A stretch of DNA of 64,000 nucleotides, taken from contig OX327703.1 of assembly GCA_946807835.1 (NCBI GenBank), forward strand, positions 7,757,501 through 7,821,500, in the 5' to 3' direction. Below, one piece after another: positions 25,337 through 38,421 of the stretch. The notes under the pieces were generated by a model, which worked only from the letters and a program-made list of their open reading frames with translations, ran no database searches and was not told where the DNA came from. The position numbers and the translations under genes were made by a program. The DNA comes from Ailanthus altissimus (lineage: Eukaryota > Streptophyta > Magnoliopsida > Sapindales > Simaroubaceae). How positions within the stretch are numbered: position 1 is the first letter of the stretch; each line of letters opens with the position of its first letter.

Positions 25337-26092
25337 TGTTGGTGTTTATAGCATATACTATAAAAACCTTTTAAGTTACCTTGTGGAAGACTTTCAATCA
25401 CATGTAAATAAGAATAAGGAAAAAATATCACAACCAAGAGATAAACAATCACAGACACCATAGAAAGCACAAAATATATGTGGTTGGCAATAACTACCTA
25501 TGTTTACAGTGGATCTCAAGATCCTAACTTTTCTTATTAATTAGTTCATAAAGAAATTTTTATAAGATATTACAAGGAATATCCATAGTTCGGAGCTAAT
25601 AAGGATCTATACTATATTATTTTGTGCACTCAAAGCATTCAAGTTCAATCTAAGCTCTTTATCATCTCTCTTATTGATGCTTTCGATGCTTGCTTAATTC
25701 TAAGAGATTACAAATATTTATATAGTATTTAAAACGTCCCTAGAAGCCCTAAATCTAGTTGGAATAAGAGTCTAAATATTTAAGACGTTCAAAACTAACT
25801 TAAACTTACAATTGAATCTAAGATGGTTATTTCCCAAATAGACAACAACGCAATGCTCCAAATCTAGTGTTGCGGCTCCAAACGCAATTTTACCTAAAGT
25901 CGCGACGCTCCAAAACCAACGCTGCAGCAATGGGCTTACTGATTTCGGCACCATGGCACCTAAATTTGGGCATGTTCCCACTTGTGCTATCATACTTCTT
26001 CTCACATTTGACTTTCCGTTTCGTTCCCTTTTTATCTGCCCATAGTATTCTCTCTCACTTGTTAACTTTTCAATAGTTCCAACTTAAAATCA
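25337..26092 (-). mobile_element. Copia 5' LTR of the 23.9-25.3 kb gag fragment
   Basis: On the plus strand it begins TGTTGGTG, directly against the reverse-strand primer site. The far border is put at the CA at 26092 because the minus reading then starts TGATTTTAAG; this is tentative. It contains a GCGGCTCC/GCGACGCTCC patch at about 25872-25930, like other LTRs here. Confidence 0.6.
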
Positions 26093-26899
26093 AGTTCAAC
26101 CTTGATTTAAAACCACCAATTTCAATAAGTTTAGTTGGGAGAAATTTATAAAAAAAAAAAAAAAGAGAAACTTATTAATAGTATTTTCAAAGGAAATTAC
26201 AGTTTAGGTAGAAAGTTACAAGGAAAGAGAAAGGATCAAAATGATGTGTTTTTCCTCGTGAGTAGCAAATGAAGTAGTGATAAGAGGGCAGGGAATGCTC
26301 TTTTTAGTTACATTTTGGTGGGAAGAAACCTAATTCCCCTTTACTGCCGATCTGAATTATTTTATCTAACGGTTCCTAGTGTCTTCCTCTTTCTAAGCAT
26401 GAGTCTTCTAAACTGTCTACTAATGTGTTACAGACATTCTAATATTTTGCTCATTTTCCTTTTTTTTCGCTTTATCACGTTGTTTATAAAGTCTTTAAAC
26501 TTCTATCTTTCATTTAAATTAAAACATTTCTAAGGTATATATAATTTTACAAGACCGTTCAATAAAATTATATATGTTGTTTAAATATTTTCTATTATTT
26601 TTTCCGTTAACGGTCATAGCTGATTAATTACTTCTATATGGCTTACTTAGTATAGGCAATTTTATGTGAATTACATTTAAGATGACGCAGATTCATGCCA
26701 TTTGGTATAACTTCCCTCTTGGGTACAGACTCCAAATAAAATTGTCCAATTTTTAGCCTTTTAACTTTTGAAGTAAGAGTGAATCATCTCGGCTTTGGGT
26801 TTTACACCAAGGGAAATTTAAAATGTAATGTTAGTTTTCTACATTTTGTATTTAGCAATAGGCATCCAAATATGTGTTATGTGTTTTGCTCTAATTCAT
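26093..26899. other. Spacer with poly-A tract and one repeat copy
   Basis: An A run lies at about 26149-26164. The segment 26765-26895 resembles 28410-28545 (shared: GTGAATCATCT, TTTGG.TT.TA.ACCAAG, AAATGTAATGTTAGT, CAAATATGT.TTATGT). No coding content recognised. Confidence 0.5.
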
Positions 26900-28347
26900 G
26901 AAGTTTTACCTATTTAATTGTGTTTTTGATCATAAATAAGTGCACGATGAAAAATGTGATGTTCAGTAACAAACGAGAGGAAAATTAGACGAGAAACAAA
27001 TAAGTGGCACTCAAAATACGAGAGAGCCTAAGCTAGGCGCCACAGAGCCTATGGCTTGGCGCTACAGCCCCTAAAGTAGAGACTTAAGTACTTCAGTGCC
27101 AAATCCTAGCTCCATGGCGCCCAGCTGGCCTCCACTCCCCTCGCAATTCCAGGACTCAGTGTCGTAGCTTTGAGCCCCCAGTGTTGCAGGGCTCGTGTGA
27201 CATATAAAACCCATTCTTTTTAGTCCTATTTTGACTTGGATTCAAAAGCCCTCAACTTTAAGGTTTCTCATACATATAAAAGCACTCTTTTAATAGCCAA
27301 AACATAAATTCTTTTAGAAGAAAAACTTAGGAAAATAATTCACAACAGAGATTTAAAAGATTAAAGCTAAATATTGAAGATTCAAGTTTAAGAAGCTTTA
27401 AGTCAAAAAAAATAAAGAAGAAACCTAAGACATCTTCTTGATTAGTTTTTCTTCTCTTTTCTTATTATTATGTTCTTGTTCTTATTGTTATCATGTATTG
27501 GATTGATACTCTTGATTTTGTGATGAGCTAAACATTGTTTATCTAGGGTTAGATTTTTGAACCTAGTATATAGTTGGATTTTATTGATTATTAGTTTATG
27601 AACTTAATACATATAGTTGATTCATTCTATCTTGATTTTAATGATTTCATTATATCTAGTCAACATTTTGAATGATTGAGAAACTATGATGAACTTGACA
27701 AAGGAATTCATGAGTTTAGCCTTGATAGTTTGATTCACGATCATAAGGTAACAAGTATGAGTTCTATATAGAATATACATATACCTTAATGATGTGTATG
27801 GTTTAATTTGGACTTGGTCTTAATGAATTGTTTACATTTGGAAATGTTTCCTTTATCAATTCTGGAAGTAGAGGAGCCTATGTAGAAGAAGTTGTAAAAG
27901 AGCACCATTACGATTCATACATTATTTTTTTATTACCATAAACATATAGGTAGTTGTTAGAATGCGTAATATAGTAACTTGACCATCAGCAGAGTCTTCT
28001 TATGAGATTAGAGTCTAGCCAATTAATTTGTATTAAGAGATTAACTAATAGGTTATTGAATCTAATAAAATACTAGGGGATGAGTCTAAATCCTAGATTG
28101 TTGTTAATTAGTGAGTTCAACTTTTTGTTTATTCATTATTTAGCTTTAGTTTAATTTGATAGAATTCGGTTAATTAATTGAACTTTAGATTTTAGTTTTT
28201 TTGAATAAAAGTTAAGTAGATATAATTTTAGTAATTAATTGAAGAATTAGATAACATAGTCCCTGTGGGAAAGATACTTAAGCTTAAAATTCTATATTAC
28301 TTGATACGATAGCGTGCACTTGCGCTTAACTAATATAGCACACATCA
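26900..28347 (+). mobile_element. Athila-like Gypsy LTR (solo), divergent copy
   Basis: Aligns by eye with 5082-6428: ATTTTGTGATGAGCTAAAC, GGGTTAGA...GAACCTAG, GATCATAAGGTAACAA and ACTTGATACGATAGCGTGC occur in the same order. It has a TATA box at 27275-27281 and a GC-rich upstream part (27040-27190). The 3' end ACACATCA at 28347 matches the other copies. The left border is inferred from the spacing of copy 5082 and has no matching target duplication. No internal region follows. Confidence 0.72.
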
Positions 28348-28660
28348 TTAGGCCAAGGTTTAGTCATCCCCTTTGTGAGTGAGCTTCTCACTTAGGTTCG
28401 ACATTATAGTGAAGAATCCAAATATGAGAGTCAAAGTGAATCATCTTACCTTTGGATTCTAGACCAAGAAAGGTTTGAAATGTAATGTTAGTATTTCACG
28501 TTTTATGTTTAGCAGTAAGAATTCAAATATGTATTATGTATTGACTTGAGCATTGTGCCAAGTATGGATATAGCCTCTGCTTTTCCTGAGGGTATGCTTC
28601 TCGATCATTAGGCCAAGGTTTTGTCATCTACTTTATGAGTGGGTTTTTAGTCGTGGATTA
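28348..28660. repeat. Direct repeat starting TTAGGCCAAGG
   Basis: ATCATTAGGCCAAGGTTT.GTCATC occurs at 28344 and again at 28607, about 263 bases apart; the first copy starts exactly where the LTR ends. The sequence between includes the 28410-28545 block that also lies left of that LTR. Confidence 0.65.
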
Positions 28661-29166
28661 ATTGTCTTTCCTTTTGTTATGTTCACTTAAGAAGCTTGAT
28701 ATAGTAGTGTTGGTTGCCTTTCTCAATGGGATTGTCCTTGACCTATATAGAGAAGTAGTCTATGGCTTCTAATATTCAGATATACCCTCTAGTGAGTAGG
28801 TTGATTGGGCGGCCAACTAGATTCAACCTCCACCTCTTGATAAAGTTTTTGACAACATTTTTCATGTCAAGCCAGTAGTGGGCTATCTTTAGTAAGTGAT
28901 ACTATAATTTTTTTTTGTCTTGGTGTTCTCCATATTCTTCGATGTAGGTCTCACACAACAATTTCTATGTTTTTATTATGTATGGGCATCTTAACGCATC
29001 TCTTTTAAGACTTTCTTGTGAGAGGAAACCATTCTCCATAAAATACCACTTGGCAGTTCATTTAAGCTTATGTACATTTGTGGAACTATGAGGTAGTATA
29101 CCTTTTAGGAGGCATTCTATGCAGGGTACTCACAAATCTTCCTCTATCGTAGTATGATGCCTTTCC
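28660..29166 (-). pseudogene. Ty3/Gypsy integrase remnant (3' part of split pol)
   Basis: On the minus strand 29010-28800 matches the Gypsy integrase zinc-binding region, with a MV-FLSQESLKRDALRCP-like stretch. HLLKIAHYWLDMKNVV follows (family: GYYWPTM..D) and then NLVGRPI. At 28760-28700 LEAIDYFSI.VKD corresponds to the catalytic LVAIDYFTKWVEA block. Stops and shifts are frequent. It continues the pol whose RT and RNase H lie at 38422-39940; the Copia element between is a later insertion. Confidence 0.75.
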
Positions 29167-31455
29167 GGTTAGTGTGCTATACGTAGGGTGCAAATGTGTA
29201 GAATACAATTTTTAATTTAATCATTACATGTCTCAAATACAATTTGACGCAGTGGGAAAAAAGGAAATCTAATTTCCTATTCCAATATACACATGCTGAA
29301 TGTAAATCTCATTACACTAATAAAATTAAAAATTACCCTTAAAGCCAATTAGTGTAGTTTCAATTTTCAGAGCTTACTCTAAAGCTTCCCATAGATCAAT
29401 TATAATCCACGACATCCAATGAAATTGTGGAATTAGAATGGTAGCATTCAAATTCAGCATGAACAATTATATAATAAGCAACTTTTTCTTATATCTCTCT
29501 CTGGCCAAATCAAACAAAAACAAAGAAAGAAAACTTTTCTTTTTTGTTATCAAAATGGTCAAAAGTAACAAAATGAATTGTTCACTTTAAATTGAAAACA
29601 CTTTTCAATTTATAGTGTGACTTTTTGTTGAACATGATATATGTTAAGCAACTTTTGCTTAAGAAAACTAAGAGCAACATTCTGCTCATTTTTGTTCAAA
29701 ATTTGCCGAATGAAGAACATTAGTCTTCAAAATATAAATAATTTGCATTTATATACATTTAACTTTCTTCATAGACAAATGTCCATCAACAAACATATTT
29801 GTCTCTTGAAATTGCCACTCTCAATTTAATAAGGCATCAAATGCCATTTAGCCTTTTTAACGTTTTTGAAAGAAAGCCTTTTTTATATTCACCCATTTTA
29901 AATTGCCAAATAACTTTTACAAAAGTATTATTTTTTAATTACAAACTTCTTTTGCAATATGATATATATTCATGCATTTTAAAGGACATATGTCTTTTAA
30001 TGAATAAGTGCGACAATTTTATTTGAAATGATCGAATGTTACATTTTAAAATGCAATATTTATATTATTTATTTAAAAGACATTTAGGCAATTCCATTTG
30101 CCACATGTCAAGCTTTAATAAGCCATTTTATGCCTTAGCTTAACATGAGAGAACTTATAAGGGGATGAGATAGCAAGTTGCTGGCAAGTTCCCATTTGCC
30201 ACTTGTTAACCTCCTGAGCTTAACACTTAAGTCTTGTCAGCTTCTCAAGAGACCCTAAAATAATTTTTACATTTTAAAATATTTTTATATTAAATTATTC
30301 AACCTAGTGCGCTACCTCAATGCTCAATGAGTATACTTTATATTGTGAGACTCTTAGATTTACACCTATTTGTCTTATGGAATTCTTTCATAAATGATGC
30401 CCCACACACAAGTTATAAAAATGACAGAATAACGTGTTAAACCATATAAGTTAAGGTTAATATATATTCGTATAATCCCTCCATCATATATATCTTGGAA
30501 GAGCGAAGATATAGATTATCACCGTAAAGTCTCCATATGTTCAACCGTGAACTTCTCTCCATATTCGTATTTTCATAAACAATATCCACAAACACTTTTA
30601 CAATATTATTTATCCCACGAAAAACTCATTCCCAGGTTATGCTTGTGTCTAAAAGACTTACTAAAATACAATCTCGAAGCATTAAGATATATAACTCACC
30701 CATATAAGCTAACAGATTCTATATCTACATACAACAGACTCCATGAGCATCAGACCATGCCAATGACACTTAACGGTCAAACTATGGAAGGTCTCTGACA
30801 TATGTAAAACTTAAGTATGGTGGATCACTCACAAGTCTACCGTAGTGCTTAAGTTAAAAGACCACGAATACTACTCAACTCAAGAAGACCCTTCATTGAT
30901 GACTTTATTAGATGTCTATTAGAGGTTCTCATTAAGTTCGTTTAGTACCCAGTTCTTACTGGATACCCGTATACCTATATGAGCTTTCATTAAGCTTATG
31001 GTCTTCTAAGACTAACCATCTGGACCATCCAAATATAGACATACACTAATTTATATATGATAAAGTCTTTACCTACAGACTCGTATCAGTAAAGATAGAT
31101 CAGGAACATAAAGTTTGTAAACATACTTGAACATCGACATTTTCTAGCACTATTTATAACTATGTCATTGCTAATATATTCGCAGGTCTTTGTCCTATTT
31201 AGACAAGACTCTAACTCTTTAGATTTTACAGACTCTATTAGCTCTTAACAGTGCTAACTCTTTGCATTTATAACTCTTAGCATTGCTGACTCTTAGCACA
31301 GGTCTAAACTTCTTCAAATTATACAATGTCTGAAATATTATAAGTATTTTACCATATAAATAATATTAACAATTTTATTCAAAATATTTATTGCATAAAT
31401 ATTAAACAATTAATATTCATATAATATTATGAGGGCACGAAGCAACATTTTAACA
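29167..31455 (-). repeat. 3' LTR of the 29-38 kb Copia element
   Basis: 2289 bases; aligns along its length with 35947-38421, for example GTTATAAAAATGACAGAAT/GTTATAGAAATTATAGAAT and the CATATGTTCAACCGTGAAC/CATATGCTCAACTATGAAC region. Divergence between the LTRs is visible in every line, so the insertion is old. Confidence 0.88.
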
Positions 31456-34400
31456 AACTCCCACTTGGTTTAGCGTCATTAATAATGATATCTCATATCT
31501 ATCGATTCTAGGTGTTTCTTAATCACTTTCGGAGTTAAAGCCTATGTGAGTCCATTATATTATCCTTGGAATGTATCTCAAATACTATTATATCTTCAAT
31601 AGTATAGTCAATAGTAAAGATCATTCTAATTACATGGTATTCAGAGTCCACATAATTAGAAATTTAGTATGCCTTATGGCTTATTGGCTTGAGCAATTAC
31701 CCTATTATTGTTGCATTATAGTGGCATAGGATCCACTGAGCTGGGAACTATTATAAGCTCTACAACTGACTTGTATATCCACAAAAATTCTGTTGTAGGT
31801 TCTCAAGCCGCAACATATTCTTCCTCTAAGGTAGAATCAACTGTGGACATCTAAATTGCACTTTTAACTAACTAAAGTACCATTGAGAAGAAATACAAAC
31901 CAGATATAGACGTTTTATCATCCAGACCAAATTGGAAGTCTGAGTCTATGTATATTCTTATATGTAAGTAACTTTTTTCATAATTCAGTAACTTATACTT
32001 TATAACTCTCAGGTATTCAGATATGCTTCACAGTCATTCAATAGTCATTACCTGGATCAGTCCAATACTAGCTCGTAACACTCATAGCCATCTAGATCCG
32101 AGTCTTGTACATAACATAACATACAACAGGCTACCTCTAGCTGATTATGCAGTAGATTAGACACTTTAATGATTTCTTCTTCTTGTTGAAGACACTTCCT
32201 CCTAGAAAAATGAATGTCATATTTATAAGGTATATTAATTGTCTTGCAATTATTAAAGTTGTACCTTTCCAAAACTTAGTCTATGTACGAGGATTGGGAT
32301 AGTCTTATCAACCTTTTAACTCTATCTCAATAACGTTTTATAACTAGTATATAAGAAGTATGTCCTAAATATTTCATGAGGAAGTTTTTACTCAAATAAC
32401 TCTTAACTGACTGACTTGAACATATCTACATCATTTCTAATATTTAGTATGTGTTTCACATAAAGAACTAGAAAGATAATTATGCTTCTACTGCCCTTTT
32501 TAAACTCACACTCTTTATCTTCGTTCTGTATGAAACCAGACTCTTTAATTTCCTTGTTAAAGTGAAGATTACAGCTTTAGGAAAACTACTTAAGTCTACA
32601 TGGACTTTTTCAGTTTGCACATCAGATTAAAAGTCAGGCTGAATGCAAAACTTTTTAGCGTATTCTATGCATATCTCTTATTCGAGATATACATTCTAGA
32701 ACACCGTCTGTACATTTATCTACTAGACCTTAAAATCTTAATATGCTGAATAACGAATAAAATATGAATTGACTTAAGTATGATCACTGGTGAAAAGGTT
32801 TCCTCATAAGATCTCTGTGTGTAGCCTTTTCACTAATTAGATTTTGAATGTCTCTACCTTCGCATTGGGCCCACACTTCTAATACGTAAACTCATTTATA
32901 ACAAAAAGGAACAATTCCTATAAGAAGTGCAACCAAGTCACAGACTTAATTGTCATGCATAAAGCAAATTTTAGATTTTAAAGTATGTTGCCAATTTTAC
33001 AAATCGATGTCCAGCATTGCTTCTCTCTAACTCAAAGAATCATTTTCTTTAACTAAGAAAATACCAAAGGAATCTTCAGGTATCAAGCATACCTAATAAG
33101 TGACCCTTGATACTTTTTTGACTTACAGGAGAGAATGTGTTAAAGGTATCTCACTCAATTAAGCTTAAATTTCCATCGTCAATTCATATACCTTTTGATT
33201 AACTTCATCAAATTTAATTTTTTTATTATCCTCGCGATCAATGAGGAATTCTTTCTCCAGAAAATGGCTTTATAAGCAATGAACATATTTCGTTCCTCTA
33301 GATCATAGAATTGATATTTCATAAAATACTTGAGATACCCAATGAACTGATACTTATACTCTTTGAGTACATGTTTATTCTATTCCATAACTCTTATACA
33401 AGCAGAACAACTCAAAATCTTAACATCCTTAAGACTCGGTTTCTTTTTAGTCTATATCTTATACAAAGTAAAAGAAATGAATTTTGATAGAACTCTATTC
33501 AATAAGTGAACAACGGTTTCTAAAGCACAACCAATAGATTTTTTAAAAGATCAGTGAAGCTCAACATCGATCGAACCATATCTAATAAAGTTTGATTCCT
33601 CATCTTTAAAATACCTTTGTGTTGAGGAGTACTTGGAGGATTATATTGAGCGAGAATCTCATTCCTCTTTAAATAATTTGTGAATTTACTGCTCATGTAT
33701 AAATAGCCTTAATCTAATCGAAGGCATTGAATATACATAAGAGTTTATTTCTTTACTTCTAGTCAGAATTCTTTAAACACTTCAAAAGTTTTCAACTTAA
33801 GTTTCTCATAAACACATGTCCATATCATGATAAATTACGATAAAGACAATGAGATATCAAAATCCATCTAGTGACAGTATGATTTATTGGACCATCAGGT
33901 ACCAATTCCAATAAATCAGTGGGCCGATATCCTATATCTACATAAGGATTTAGTTATCTTTCCTTGAATTTAGTATTCATAAATTGGCCTAAGTTCTATA
34001 GTCAGTCAAATCTCTGACTATCCTTAACAAGACAGGATAGTCATCTTACGCCTATATAACCTAATCTTTTGTGCTATAATTTATTATTATTTAAAGTTTT
34101 TGAACCATTATTTATTCTATTCGCCTAGATATTTACTGTTGTATTTAAGATATAATGGTCATTCATTAACTGATACTTAGTTAACAAAATATTATCTTTA
34201 TACATGAGAAATTATTCCCAATCTATTCATAATAACCCTTTGTCTACTGCGGGGAGTGATATGATTCTCTTAACAATGTTTGGTATAAAATAAATATTAT
34301 ATAACGTTATGCTTTTACTAGAGTGAAGAAGTCACTTAAAAGTATTAACAACTAACATGTATAGGAAATCTCTATTTCCTACGTGAAGCTATACTTTTCT

Positions 34401-35946
34401 CTTTACAGCTTCCTAGCATTCCTCAAATCATGCAACGCTTTACAGATATAAGAATAACATGCAGTATCTCATACCTTTACACTTCTTAGCATCATATGCT
34501 AATGAGATATCAATGATTGGTAAATAGATATCTAAGGGATCTATCTTTTCTAAGGTAAGGTGTCTTTAACAGTAATGTTTACTATGTCAAGCCTCACCAT
34601 AGTGAAAATACTTTCTACTGTGATTATTCTTTATCTGTGGTTTGGATATATCAAATAATTTTTTAGATAGAGCACAATACTACTTGCACATCTCATGTTC
34701 ACATGCTCATACTGATTGAGGCCAGGATAAATAATTTGACTCTCAAATCATTCTTAATCTAATTTTGATAAATTTCAACCTCTTCCAAAGAGTGATCATC
34801 AAAAACACCTTTTTATTATCTTTTGATCAATAATTATCCAATTTTTTTCTCGGTATCCTATAGTTGGTGTGCCTAGGTCAAGTATACTAATAGATTGCTC
34901 ATACTAATCTTATCTCTATAAGACACAACAGGAGATGTGTAGCAGAACATTTCTAATCGTTAATAAATAACGCTTTAGATCATTAGTATAACATTTATAC
35001 ATTTTTTTAAAATCTAAAGACGCCCTCTTCCTATTTTTACATAATTCTCTAAATCTCTCAAATGAAAAAACGATAACTTAAACTCTTTAAACTGTACAGC
35101 GAGAAGTGGACTCCATTGGCATTTTACTCTACTCGCACATTTTATTGATCTTAGCCTTTGTAAAACTCAAAATATTGACAACTCTTATTAATTGCATCTC
35201 ATGCAACTCTTACCATTGATCCTAAATCTACCTTATCCATAATCTTTAACAATCTAGGGTGAGTGTATTATAGATTAAATTATCAATTATCAAATATATG
35301 CTACCGATACTACCTACACACTTTAGCGATCTAGGACAATACTTTCACATATATTTGTCTCGTCTCATATTTAATTAGCATTGTCCAAATCACACCAACT
35401 AAATCCCTCACACTTTAGCGACCTTAAGAAAGACCGATACGACCCGTCTAACACCGTATTAACAAGACAGATCAATATGTAACATTATCTCATAATGAAA
35501 TAATATTCAATTTGATTAAGAGAGATTTTTGTACTCTTATCCCCATCTCACGAGGATGTGATTCTTAATCACATATTTGATTTGTGCAAGCACAACTAAC
35601 TTTCACCAGTAGAGCTTTTATTATGGTTACCAACACAAACAAATGGGCTACAATTTATAATGCAGTTTTAAAATATTTATTATAGCATAAATAAACATCA
35701 CATACATTTTAAAATAATTTAAAAAATATTAAGGTTAACTGTGTGCGCAGAACCACACTGTCAGGTAACTAGTGCCGCAATGCTAGAGGCCCAAGACCAT
35801 GACGCAACTTACCAGCACTGCGGCGTCCAGCTTGCTTTCTCCAGATTTTTACCCTTTTAAGACTTAAAATGCATCACCAAAAGCCCTGAAACCACAATCA
35901 CTCTAATTAATTCAATCGTCACACAAACATATGCCTGATACCATTT
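31456..35946 (-). pseudogene. Copia gag-pol remnant
   Basis: Reading leftward on the minus strand: a leader and Gag-like region (about 35900-34300), integrase-like (about 34000-33000), RT (about 32900-31950) and RNase H (about 31900-31780, with an AEEYVAA-type stretch). The best open piece is 32272-32057, starting MERYNFNNCKTINIPY and containing CCMLCYVQDSDLD, the counterpart of the Copia RT motif LMYAMVCTRPD. Stops and shifts are dense throughout; no functional product is possible. Confidence 0.75.
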
Positions 35947-38421
35947 TGTTAGTGTGTTATATGTAAGGTACAAATATGTACATTATAATTTTTAATTTAA
36001 TCATTGCATGTCTCGCGTACAATTTAATGCAACGGAAAAAATAAAATCTAATTTTTTACTGCAATATACACATACTGATTGTAAAGTTTCATTACACTAA
36101 TAAGATTAGAAATTACCCTTAAAGCCATTTGATGCAGTTTCAATTTTTGAAGCTACCCTAAAACTTTCCATTGATCAATTCTAGTCTGCAATATCTGATG
36201 GAATTGTAATGCTAAAATGGTAGCATTCAAATTCAACAGGAACAATTATATGTTAAGCAACTTTTACTTATATCTCTCCTAGCCAAATGAAACAAAAACA
36301 AACAAAGAGAACTTTTCTCTTTTGTTATCAAAATGACTGGATTAACAAAATGGAATATTTTACTTTAAGTTGAAAACACTTTTCAATTTATAGTTTAACT
36401 TTTTATTGGATATGTTATATGTTAAGCAATTTTCTTAAGAAAAATAAGATCAACACTTTGCTCATTTTTGTTCAAAATTTGTCGAATAAAGAACATTAAT
36501 CTTCAAAATACAAATAATTTGCATTTTTATACATTTGTCTTTCTTCATGGACAAATGTCCATCAGCAAACACATTTGCCTCTTGAAATTGCCACTCACAA
36601 TTTAACAAGGCATTAAATGTCATTTAGTCTTTTAACTTTTTTCAAAGAAAGCCTATTTTTTATTCAACCATTTTAAATTGCCAAATATATTTTTATAAAA
36701 GCGTTATATTTTAATTACAAACTTTTTTGGCAATATAATATATATTCATACATTTTAAAGAACACATGTCTTTCAATGAATAAGTGTGGCAATTTCATTT
36801 GAAATGGTTGAATGCCACATTTCAAAATGCAATATTTTATTTATTTATTTAAAGGACATTTTCTTTAAACATAAAGTGTGGCAATTCCATTTGCCACATG
36901 TCAAGTTTTAATAAGGCATTTTATGCCTTAGCTTGACATGTGGCAACTTATAAAGGGATGAGGTGGTAAGGACATTTCAAAATGCAATATTTTTATTTAT
37001 TTATTTAAAGGACATTTTCTTAAAACATAAAGTGTGGCAATTCCATTTGCCACATGTCAAGTTTTAATAAGGCATCTTATGCCTTAGCTTAACATGTGGC
37101 AACTTATAAGAGGATGAGGTGGTAAGCTACTAGCAAGTCCCTACTTACCACTTTTCAACCACCTGAACTTAATACTTAAGCCTTGTCAGCTTCTAGAAAG
37201 ATGCTAAAATAATTCCTTCCTTGTAAAATTTTCTCAGAATAAATTATTCGACTTAGTGCTTACTGAGTACACTTCATATTATGAGACTCCCTAAATTCAC
37301 ACTTGTTCGTCTTATGGAACTCTTCTTTAAGTCCATAAACAATGCTCCATACACACGTTATAGAAATTATAGAATGGCATGTTAAACCATGCATGTTGAG
37401 GTTAATATATATTCGTATAATCTCTGTGACATATATATCCTAAAAGAGCATAGACATAGATCATCACCTTCAAGTCTCCATATGCTCAACTATGAACTTA
37501 TCTGCAGAATCGTATTTTCATAAATAATATCTGAAAACACTTTTATGATATTATTTATCCCACAAAAATTTTTTTTATGGGTTTTATGCTTGTGACCACA
37601 AGACTTCCTAAAATATAATCTCGGCGTATCAAGATATACAACTCACCCATATGAGCTAACAAATCTCATATCTACACACACCTGACTCTATAAGCATTGA
37701 ACCATATCTAGCGATACCTAGCAGTCAAATCATGAAAGGTCTCTGATATATTTAAAACCTAAGTATGATGGATTACTCACAAGTCCACCGTGGTGATCAG
37801 ATCAAAAGACCACAAATACTACTCAACCCGAGAAAATCCTCTATTAACGGTTTTATAGGATGTCTATTGAAGGTCCTCATTGAGTCTGTTCAGTACCCAA
37901 TTCTAATTGAATACCCGTATGCCTATAAGATATTTTCACTAAGCTAATGGTCTGTTAATATTAACCATCTGAACCCATCCAGATATAGAGATACATTGAT
38001 TTATATATTATAAGGTCTTCACTAATATACCTGCATCAATAAGGATATATTAAGAATATAAAATTTGAAAATATACTTACACGATGATATTTCCTAATAC
38101 TATTTACAATAATGTCATTACTAATATATTCTCAGGTCTTTGTCCCATTTCAGATAAGGCCCTAACTCTTTAGATTTCGCTGACTGTTATAATTTTCTAA
38201 CTTTTAACATTTGTAACTCTCAGTGTTGTTAACTATTAGCACTAGTCTAAACTCCTTTAGACAAGATCTAAACTCCTTCAGATCATACAATATTTAAAAT
38301 GTTACAAGCATCTTATCATATATATAATATCAATGATTTTATTCGAAATGTTTATTGTATAACTATAAAATAATTAATATTCATACAATATTAGAATGAC
38401 ACGTAAGTACTATTTCCAACA
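35947..38421 (-). repeat. 5' LTR of the Copia element, with internal duplication
   Basis: 2475 bases, 186 longer than the 3' LTR. Most of the excess is a 155-base tandem duplication at 36817-37126. Ends are TGTTAGTG and CCAACA. The minus-strand primer site adjoins 35947. Confidence 0.9.
36817..37126. repeat. 155-bp tandem duplication inside one LTR
   Basis: Two head-to-tail units, 36817-36971 and 36972-37126, each starting ACATTTCAAAATGCAATAT and ending GATGAGGTGGTAAG. The partner LTR carries one unit (about 30040-30175). Confidence 0.92.

Larger units (their letters stand above)
29167..38421 (-). mobile_element. Complete but degenerate Copia element
   Basis: This 9.25-kb element has its 5' LTR at 35947-38421 and 3' LTR at 29167-31455. 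The right LTR opens TGTTAGTG and closes CCAACA; the left closes TTAACA and its opening TG is now GG. The minus-strand primer site TGGTATCAGGC (35943 to 35933) and the polypurine tract AAGTGGGAGTT (31466 to 31456) sit against the LTRs. Flanking target sites are TTTCC (29162-29166) and TCTCC (38422-38426), one mismatch. The pol remnant inside runs on the minus strand. It is inserted in a Gypsy pol. Confidence 0.9.
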
